The notes under the pieces were generated by a model that was not told where the DNA came from, searched no databases, and saw nothing but the letters and a program-made list of their open reading frames with translations. Of a stretch of 39,636 nt of DNA, positions 15,196 through 20,950 are shown piece after piece (within the stretch, counting starts at the first letter, position 1; every line of letters starts with the position of its first letter). A program made the position numbers and the translations under genes. The stretch is from Clostridium sp. CAG:510. GTDB taxonomy: Bacteria > Bacillota > Clostridia > Lachnospirales > Lachnospiraceae. The stretch covers positions 1-39,636 of the forward strand of contig FR880833.1 in the NCBI GenBank assembly GCA_000434615.1. Reading direction: 5' to 3'.

Positions 15196-17619
15196 GTGGA
15201 GCTTACGGGAATTGTTGCCGGTAAAGTCTTAAAGCAAAGCAAAACCGGTGTCCGGATCTACCTGCTGGTAAAAACAGAAAAGTGGCAATTTAGCGGTGGG
15301 CAGTCGGAGACACTTCCTGCAAAAGGGTATGTATTATGTGCCGTGGAAGGTAGAATAGGGAAAATGGGGACACTCCAGGCAAAAGGCAATGTACTTTGCA
15401 ATGTGAAAACGGGGGCAGGACAAACGGAGCGCAACGTTTCAGGAAGGCAAGGAACTTCATCCCAAGATGGTTTGCCCTCCATAGGGAGCATGGTGCGGAT
15501 TTCCGGTAGTTTTCTTTTATACACGGAGGCAACCAATATAGGGCAGTTTGATGCAAGAAACTATTATGCTGCCCGGAAAATATACGGGCAGGTAAAGAAA
15601 GCTGCCATTGTATACACAGAACCTCCGAATATAATCGGCAGGGGGAAGGAATGCCTGTGGCAGCTTCGCCGGCATCTGGCGGAAACGTTTCTGGAAGTTT
15701 ACGGAGAAGAAAACGGAGCTCTGCTTGCCGCCATGCTTCTTGGAGAACGGACATTTCTTTCGGAAGAAACCCAGAGTCTTTACAAAGCGGCAGGCGCCCT
15801 TCATGTCATTGCCGTATCCGGTCTCCATATCAGCCTTTTAGGGCTGGGGCTGTATCGCCTGCTGCGCAGGATATTTGATGCGCAGGCACCGGCAGCGGTT
15901 ATCAGTGTTCTTTGCATGGCAGCATATGTTTTTCTGGTAGGAAATCCTCCTTCAGCAGTACGGGCATTTATTATGTTTGCCATGGGACTGCTTGCCGGAT
16001 ACTGGAAACGGACCCTTGACACACCAACGGCTCTTTCTCTTAGTGCTGCGATTATCTTAATGGGAAATCCCTTCTATATAGGGCAATCCTCATTTCTTTT
16101 ATCTTTTTTAGCTATTCTTGCCATAGCGGTCTTTCAACCGGCACTTAAAGAATGTCTTGCACTCATAAATCCGTACCATTTTCCACTTTCCTGTCTTTTG
16201 GGCTCAAGGCGGGCTTGGAGATTACATCTTTTGGATTCAAGGCGGGCTTGGAGATTACATCCTTTGGGCTCAAGGAAGTTTTGGAGATTACGGCATTTGG
16301 ACCCGCAGGAGGTTACGGGGGGCTGTCATGAGCTCCTGAAAAAAGAAGGTAATGGACTGCAGAGTTCTTTTTCTGTATGGATAGTGACCCTTCCTGTACA
16401 GCTCTTTTTCTTTTCTGAAGTCTCTCTTTTCGGTATTTTCTTTAATCTTCTGATAATTCCGCTTATGGGTGTCATTCTGTTACTGGGAATAGCAGGCCTT
16501 TTTCTGAAAGAAATTTTTCACCTTTTCGCCTTTTTAACGGGCAGTGTTTTAACGGATTTGGAAATAACGGTTACAAGCATCTGTAGATACGCGGAGGGGA
16601 TTTTCTTTGCCATTATCAAAGCAGGCGGCAGTCTGGCGGACAGACATTCGCTTGCAATGTGGATGCCGGGAAAGCCGGCATATGGAAAAATGTTGCTTGC
16701 TTTTTGTTTGCTGCTTTTATTCTGTCTGCTTGGAAACCTGTCCGAAAACGGGCGGACCTTTCCTGAAAAGTTTTGGAAATACCGGTTAGGAATTTTGCTG
16801 GGAGTAATTCTTTTGCTTGCCGGATATCCGGCTCACAATCTGCAGATTACGTTTCTGGATGTGGGGCAGGGGGATGGCATCTGCATGGAGCTGCCGGATG
16901 GCAGGGTATACCTGATGGACGGCGGAAGCAGTGATGTGTCAAAGGTAGGAAACTACCGGCTTGTTCCGTTCCTGAAGGCGAAAGGAATACGAAAAATAGA
17001 TGCTGTTTTCTTAAGCCACGGGGATGCGGACCACATAAATGGTATCGCAGAGCTTCTGGAAGAAAAGCAGATGTCCATAGACTGTATTTGTCTGCCCGCA
17101 GGAGCGGAGCAGGAGGAGTTTGTGGAAATAAGAGACCTTGCCCGGGCACGGAATATTTCCGTAAGGACAATACAGGCGGGAGATTTCTGGGAGAACAACG
17201 GGGCAAAGTTTTGGTGCTTAAATCCGGCGGACGTGACGGCAAGCGGGAATGCAGCATCCATGGTTCTTTACATGAAATATCAGGATTTTTCCATGCTTCT
17301 TACAGGGGACTTGGAGGGTGGGGGAGAAAAGAGTGTGGCGGCTTTATTGAGGTCAAATGCCATTACCGGTATCTCGGTTTTGAAAGTGGCGCACCATGGT
17401 TCTAAAAATTCTACCAAAGAAGAATTTCTGCGGCAGTGCAGTCCTGCAGTTGCGGTTATCTCCTGCGGTGAGCACAACACCTATGGGCATCCTCACAAAG
17501 AAACTCTGGAAAGACTTAACGATATGGGAACCGCCATTTACCGGACCGACTGCAGCGGTGCCGTACAGATAACAGTGAGCGGAAGCCGCATGAAGGTGAC
17601 GGAATACAGAAGGAGGTGA
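15196..17619 (+). CDS. comEC: ComEC/Rec2 competence membrane protein (start unresolved)
   Basis: At least 807 residues from the GTG at 15196; the true N-terminus is probably upstream (see findings). ComEC forms the inner-membrane channel for single-stranded DNA uptake. An OB-like N-terminal domain (about 1-140) is followed by the competence membrane domain with H203-V-I-A-V-S-G-L-H-I and many helices. A C-terminal metallo-beta-lactamase domain follows (L-D-V-G-Q-G-D-G near 554, S-H-G-D-A-D-H near 607, L-T-G-D-L-E, V-A-H-H-G-S-K-N near 731). A basic 11-residue repeat (about 335-377) interrupts a loop between helices. It lies two genes past the kinase and six kilobases from comEA. The stop TGA overlaps an ATG (TGATG). 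Confidence 0.9.
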   Translation: MELTGIVAGKVLKQSKTGVRIYLLVKTEKWQFSGGQSETLPAKGYVLCAVEGRIGKMGTLQAKGNVLCNVKTGAGQTERNVSGRQGTSSQDGLPSIGSMVRISGSFLLYTEATNIGQFDARNYYAARKIYGQVKKAAIVYTEPPNIIGRGKECLWQLRRHLAETFLEVYGEENGALLAAMLLGERTFLSEETQSLYKAAGALHVIAVSGLHISLLGLGLYRLLRRIFDAQAPAAVISVLCMAAYVFLVGNPPSAVRAFIMFAMGLLAGYWKRTLDTPTALSLSAAIILMGNPFYIGQSSFLLSFLAILAIAVFQPALKECLALINPYHFPLSCLLGSRRAWRLHLLDSRRAWRLHPLGSRKFWRLRHLDPQEVTGGCHELLKKEGNGLQSSFSVWIVTLPVQLFFFSEVSLFGIFFNLLIIPLMGVILLLGIAGLFLKEIFHLFAFLTGSVLTDLEITVTSICRYAEGIFFAIIKAGGSLADRHSLAMWMPGKPAYGKMLLAFCLLLLFCLLGNLSENGRTFPEKFWKYRLGILLGVILLLAGYPAHNLQITFLDVGQGDGICMELPDGRVYLMDGGSSDVSKVGNYRLVPFLKAKGIRKIDAVFLSHGDADHINGIAELLEEKQMSIDCICLPAGAEQEEFVEIRDLARARNISVRTIQAGDFWENNGAKFWCLNPADVTASGNAASMVLYMKYQDFSMLLTGDLEGGGEKSVAALLRSNAITGISVLKVAHHGSKNSTKEEFLRQCSPAVAVISCGEHNTYGHPHKETLERLNDMGTAIYRTDCSGAVQITVSGSRMKVTEYRRR
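16197..16328 (+). repeat. 33-bp in-frame tandem repeat inside comEC
   Basis: Units begin at 16197, 16230, 16263 and 16296, an exact 33-bp period, the fourth decayed. Each encodes 11 residues of the form L-G-S-R-R-A-W-R-L-H-x. The first two units are nearly identical in DNA, so the expansion looks recent. The insert is strongly basic and Trp-containing, in an otherwise hydrophobic membrane domain. Confidence 0.9.
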
Positions 17620-17912
17620 TGAAAAAACTTAAATTGGGTATATAGAGAAAAAACAATCCTCCATACCCAAAGCTCAAAAATGAAATGGGTACAGAGAGGA
17701 AAAACAATCCTCTATACCCAAAGAACTACAAAAAAATGGGTACAGAGAGAAAAATCAATCCTCCATACCCAAACACCTTAAAACAAATGGGTATAGCGAG
17801 AGAAAACAAACAGCAGTACCCAGCAATACATAAACAATTAAAGAGAAAGGCACAGCCGAGATTGCATGGCTGGTTGAGGAGAAAAAAGTGTTTAATAATT
17901 ATGAACAAATAA
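17619..17912 (+). pseudogene. Possible small repeat-protein gene interrupted by TAG
   Basis: An ATG at 17619 overlaps the comEC stop (TGATG) and follows AAGGAGGT very closely. Its frame reads M-K-K-L-K-L-G-I, then TAG at 17643-17645, and continues without another stop to 17912. The continuation covers the 51-bp array, giving 17-residue repeats of the form M-G-T-E-R-K-N-N-P-L-Y-P-K. In the first unit the TAG stands where the others have GAG or GCG, so one base change would restore a 97-codon frame. Against coding: the spacing from the ribosome site is only two bases, and changes between units are not mainly silent. It may simply be a non-coding array. Confidence 0.3.
17635..17825 (+). repeat. 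51-bp tandem hairpin-repeat array
   Basis: Four units with an exact 51-bp period, their GGGTA cores starting at 17636, 17687, 17738 and 17789. Each unit starts with TGGGTA (TTGGGTA in the first), passes a purine-rich loop (AGAGAGGAAAAACAATCCTC in the second unit) and returns with TACCC(A) about 35 bases on. An A-rich linker of about 16 bases then leads to the next unit. The second unit can pair over about 10 bases with one mismatch; the fourth is the most diverged. On the minus strand each hairpin is followed by a T-rich linker. Confidence 0.85.
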
Positions 17913-18673
17913 AAAGAAGAATCGATAGTATTCAGGAGGAATTAAAACATATTGAGAAATTAAAGAAGGAATTTCCCAAAGAGAATCTGATATGTGCGAA
18001 AAACAATCAATATTATAAATGGTACCTGAGAACAGAGGCAGGAACATCGTATCTTCCCAAACAAAATAAAGATATGGCACAAAAATTAGCATTAAAAAAA
18101 TACTATCAATTACGGGAAAACGAATTGAAAGTGGAATTAGAGGCATGTAGGGCATATATGAAAAAGGTAAAGTTTTATAATGAAAATGCAGATGATTTAT
18201 TGGGGCATGAAGAATACAGCAAGCTTTTAGGGCAGTCTGTATACTCCGTAAAACAAGAATTACAGGAATGGATGGCGGAAGAATACGACAGATGCCGAAT
18301 TCACCCGGAAAATCTGATAGTAAAGGCAACGCTGGGAAAATATGTAAGGTCAAAATCGGAGGCTATCATTGATAAGTTACTGTTTGATGCAGGAATTCCT
18401 TTTCGATATGAAGACAAACTGGTTTTAGGGGATAACACGATTTATCCTGATTTTACGGTAAGGCATCCCCGGACAGCAGAATACTATTATTGGGAGCATT
18501 TTGGATTGCTGGACGATCCCAAATATGTAAGTGAGTCGGTATGCAGAAAAATCAAACTGTATTCGGATAATGGAATTATACCTTCGGTAAATATGATTTT
18601 TACATTTGAAACGAAAAGTCACCCATTAAGCATTGAAACTGTGGAACGAATTATCCGGGAATATTTTTTATAA
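17888..18673 (+). CDS. Unknown protein with possible PD-(D/E)XK nuclease fold
   Basis: 261 residues from a GTG at 17888 with GAGGAG eight bases upstream; there is no early in-frame ATG. The N-terminal half (1-150) is charged and helical with coiled-coil character. The C-terminal half shows R-S-K-S-E158-A-I-I, then T-I-Y-P-D188-F-T-V, then Y-Y-Y-W-E203-H-F-G-L-L-D-D. The E...PD...E arrangement on consecutive core elements resembles PD-(D/E)XK nucleases, but the usual lysine is replaced by H204 in E-x-type context. I recall similar clostridial hypothetical proteins but no known function. The gene is more AT-rich than comEC and the transporter on either side, suggesting separate origin. Confidence 0.7.
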   Translation: MFNNYEQIKRRIDSIQEELKHIEKLKKEFPKENLICAKNNQYYKWYLRTEAGTSYLPKQNKDMAQKLALKKYYQLRENELKVELEACRAYMKKVKFYNENADDLLGHEEYSKLLGQSVYSVKQELQEWMAEEYDRCRIHPENLIVKATLGKYVRSKSEAIIDKLLFDAGIPFRYEDKLVLGDNTIYPDFTVRHPRTAEYYYWEHFGLLDDPKYVSESVCRKIKLYSDNGIIPSVNMIFTFETKSHPLSIETVERIIREYFL

Positions 18674-18708
18674 GGTGCCTCCGTTTATTTTCCGTTGCAT
18701 AGCCCTCT

Positions 18709-18736
18709 TTGCAAACATCCGGTCAGGTGGTAAAAT
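18709..18736 (+). promoter_or_regulatory. Candidate promoter for the EamA transporter
   Basis: TTGCAA (18709-18714), a 16-base spacer and TAAAAT (18731-18736), 37 bases before the start at 18773. Confidence 0.5.
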
Positions 18737-18772
18737 AAAAAAGAAAAACCACTCGAAAGCAGGGAGATTACC

Positions 18773-19657
18773 ATGTGGTTATTGTATGCTTTTTTGTCGG
18801 CGTTGTTTGCCGGACTAACATCCATTCTGGCAAAATGCGGTATTAAGAAAACGGATTCCGGTGTGGCAACGGCAATCCGGACAATAGTAGTTCTGATTTT
18901 TTCCTGGATAATGGTGTTTATAGTGGGGGCACAGGGAGAAATAGGAAGCATTACCATGAAAACATGGATATTCCTGATTTTATCCGGTTTAGCGACAGGA
19001 GCCTCCTGGCTCTGCTATTTCAGGGCGCTGCAGATAGGGGATGTAAATAAAGTCGTGCCGATTGACAAATCAAGCACCATTCTGTCCATTTTGCTTGCCG
19101 TGATTTTATTCCGGGAGAGCATCAGCATACAAAAAATGATTTTCGTAATCATGATTGCTGTGGGAACCTTTCTTATGATAACAAAAAAGAAAGCAGCCAT
19201 ACAAAAAAATCCGGAACGAAAAGCAAAATGGCAGGGCGGCTGGCTGGTTTATGCGGTTCTGTCCGCTGTGTTTGCCAGCCTGACATCCATTCTCGGAAAA
19301 ATCGGTGTGGAGGGTATCCATTCCAATCTGGGAACGGCAATCCGTACCGTGGTGGTTCTGATAATGGCATGGGTGGTTGTGTTTGTGACCGGAAAGCAGG
19401 AAACGGTAAAAAATATCGAAAAGAAGGAAATGGGATTTATCTGTCTGTCAGGTCTTGCTACGGGAGCCTCCTGGCTCTGTTATTACAAGGCGCTCAAAGA
19501 CGGTGTGGCGAGTGTTGTCATTTCAGTGGATAAATTAAGCATGCTAATTGCCATTGCCTTTTCCTACCTTGTTTTTAAGGAAAAGCTGACGGGAAAAGCA
19601 CTGGCGGGACTTGCCCTAATTACAGCGGGGACACTCCTTATGGTGGTCTTTCCCTGA
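18773..19657 (+). CDS. EamA-family DMT transporter with duplicated halves
   Basis: 294 residues with ten predicted membrane helices arranged as two EamA units (about 1-142 and 152-294). The halves are unusually alike: A-L-F-A-G-L-T-S-I-L-A-K against A-V-F-A-S-L-T-S-I-L-G-K, A-T-A-I-R-T-I-V-V-L-I against G-T-A-I-R-T-V-V-V-L-I, and L-S-G-L-A-T-G-A-S-W-L-C-Y in both. This points to a fairly recent duplication and fusion of a single 140-residue unit. Family members move metabolites out of or into the cell; the substrate is unknown. It has its own candidate promoter and a short repeat pair downstream. Confidence 0.9.
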   Translation: MWLLYAFLSALFAGLTSILAKCGIKKTDSGVATAIRTIVVLIFSWIMVFIVGAQGEIGSITMKTWIFLILSGLATGASWLCYFRALQIGDVNKVVPIDKSSTILSILLAVILFRESISIQKMIFVIMIAVGTFLMITKKKAAIQKNPERKAKWQGGWLVYAVLSAVFASLTSILGKIGVEGIHSNLGTAIRTVVVLIMAWVVVFVTGKQETVKNIEKKEMGFICLSGLATGASWLCYYKALKDGVASVVISVDKLSMLIAIAFSYLVFKEKLTGKALAGLALITAGTLLMVVFP

Positions 19658-19692
19658 AACGAGGTGCGAAGGGTGAACGGCGATAAAAGAGG

Positions 19693-19762
19693 AACAACCG
19701 GGCAACCGCATGATATAAACAGAAGCGAAGAAAACAACCGGGCAACCGCATGATATAAACAG
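19693..19762 (+). repeat. 30-bp direct repeat pair
   Basis: A 30-base sequence beginning AACAACCGGGCAACCG occurs identically at 19693-19722 and 19733-19762, separated by ten bases (period 40). The pair lies between the EamA gene and the DUF1003 gene and includes no obvious stem. Only two copies exist. Confidence 0.9.
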
Positions 19763-19797
19763 TTGCAAAAGTAGAAAGATAACGGAAGGAGAAACAC

Positions 19798-20304
19798 ATG
19801 AGAACAGGAAATGAGAGAAAGAAAATAGTAAAGGAACTGCTGGACGTAACGGACAAGGAATTTACGGACGAAGAGCTGATACATGAACTGATAGCCACGA
19901 ACATTACCATGGATAATAAGAAAGAGGAAAAACTGTCCCTCGGGCAGAGGGCGTCCGATGCCGTGGCAAAGTTTGCGGGAAGCTGGGCATTTATATTCAG
20001 CTTTATAGCGGTGATGTTAATCTGGATGATTGTCAATCTGCTGCTGGCATCCAGGGCGTTTGATGCCTATCCGTTTATTCTGTTGAATCTGGTGTTATCC
20101 TGCATTGCGGCCGTACAGGCGCCCCTTATTATGATGAGTCAGAACAGACAGGAAGCAAAGGACAGGGAACGGGCGGAAAACGATTACAAGGTCAATCTGA
20201 AAAACGAACTGATTATTGACGATCTGCACAGGAAGATGGATCTGATTCTGGAAAACCAGCGAAAGCTGAACCGCAGACTGGATGAGTGGGAACAAAAACA
20301 GTAG
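19798..20304 (+). CDS. DUF1003 membrane protein
   Basis: 168 residues. A soluble N-terminal part (1-50) leads into the DUF1003 core: L-G-Q-R-A-S-D-A-V-A-K-F-A-G-S-W-A-F-I, two membrane helices (about 60-80 and 85-107), then M-M-S-Q-N-R-Q-E-A-K-D-R-E-R-A-E-N-D-Y and L-K-N-E-L-I-I-D-D-L-H. A charged C-terminal helix follows. The family is a cytoplasmic-membrane protein of unknown function. The ATG follows GGAAGGAG at optimal distance. No clear terminator separates it from the next promoter. Confidence 0.9.
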   Translation: MRTGNERKKIVKELLDVTDKEFTDEELIHELIATNITMDNKKEEKLSLGQRASDAVAKFAGSWAFIFSFIAVMLIWMIVNLLLASRAFDAYPFILLNLVLSCIAAVQAPLIMMSQNRQEAKDRERAENDYKVNLKNELIIDDLHRKMDLILENQRKLNRRLDEWEQKQ

Positions 20305-20329
20305 CAGCATAAAAAGTGACCGAAAAATC

Positions 20330-20358
20330 TTGTCACTGGAAAAAAGTTGTGTTATAGT
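20330..20358 (+). promoter_or_regulatory. Promoter of the DUF6110-like gene
   Basis: TTGTCA (20330-20335), a 17-base spacer and TATAGT (20353-20358), with a 65-base leader to the ATG at 20424. Confidence 0.7.
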
Positions 20359-20423
20359 ACGGTTAGACGAGGACAACCGACATGAAACAGTTGCCCATCT
20401 GCAGAACCAAGGAGGAGATTGTT

Positions 20424-20759
20424 ATGTTTAAGAATTTGAAAAAAATGGATAAAAAAGCAACCGGACTTTTTGCAGCAGGCGTGCTGTTCGGAACAGCCGG
20501 TATTAAAATTCTTTCCAGCAAGGATGCAAAAAAGTTTTACACACAGTGTACTGCAGCCGTTCTTCGTGCTAAGGAATGCGTGATGAAAACCGTCAGCACC
20601 GTACAGGAAAATGCAGAAGACATCTACGCAGGTGCTAAACAGATTAACGAAGACAGAGCTGCAGCGGAAGAAGAATTTATTTCAGAGGATGAATTTGAAG
20701 ACGAAGAAGAGTCTGTTGAAGAAAATTCTGATAAAACAGAAGCAAAAGACGCTGAATAA
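20424..20759 (+). CDS. DUF6110-like small protein beside the metal ATPase
   Basis: 111 residues from the ATG at 20424, which has a strong AGGAGG upstream; an in-frame ATG at 20382 lacks one. A hydrophobic segment (about 12-30, G-L-F-A-A-G-V-L-F-G-T-A-G-I-K) is followed by S-S-K-D-A-K-K-F-Y-T-Q-C-T-A-A-V-L-R-A-K, then a helical part and a very acidic tail (about 80-111). In clostridia such proteins sit next to heavy-metal P-type ATPases, as here, so a role in metal handling or as an ATPase partner is inferred. The conserved Cys near residue 44 could bind metal, but this is not shown. Confidence 0.72.
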   Translation: MFKNLKKMDKKATGLFAAGVLFGTAGIKILSSKDAKKFYTQCTAAVLRAKECVMKTVSTVQENAEDIYAGAKQINEDRAAAEEEFISEDEFEDEEESVEENSDKTEAKDAE

Positions 20760-20764
20760 AACCA

Positions 20765-20803
20765 AAAAGATGCCTGCAGGATTGCCTGCAGGTGTTTCTT
20801 TTT
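20765..20803 (+). terminator. Terminator after the DUF6110-like gene
   Basis: CCTGCAGG (20773-20780) and CCTGCAGG (20785-20792) pair around ATTG, extended by A-T and G-T pairs, then a tail TGTTTCTTTTT. Confidence 0.8.
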
Positions 20804-20848
20804 GCTTTAGCGGAATTATGTCGCCGAAGCCTCCCGCCGCAGGCGGAG

Positions 20849-20871
20849 AATCCTGCAAAGCAGGATTTTTT
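20849..20871 (+). terminator. Second terminator in the ATPase leader
   Basis: AATCCTGC (20849-20856) pairs perfectly with GCAGGATT (20860-20867) around AAA, followed by TTTT. Just before it a second hairpin, CTCC-GCC with GGCGGAG (20831-20848), could form. The arrangement would allow attenuation ahead of the ATPase, or simply a second stop. Confidence 0.7.
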
Positions 20872-20950
20872 CTTGCGAACACGGAAAAACAAACAAGGAG
20901 AAGTTCTGTGTCGGGCAGGCGTAAAGATATGGAAAGTGGGATGAAAAACA

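Noticed and set aside
19693..19762. CRISPR-like repeat
   Set aside because: Only two copies, a ten-base spacer and no cas genes.
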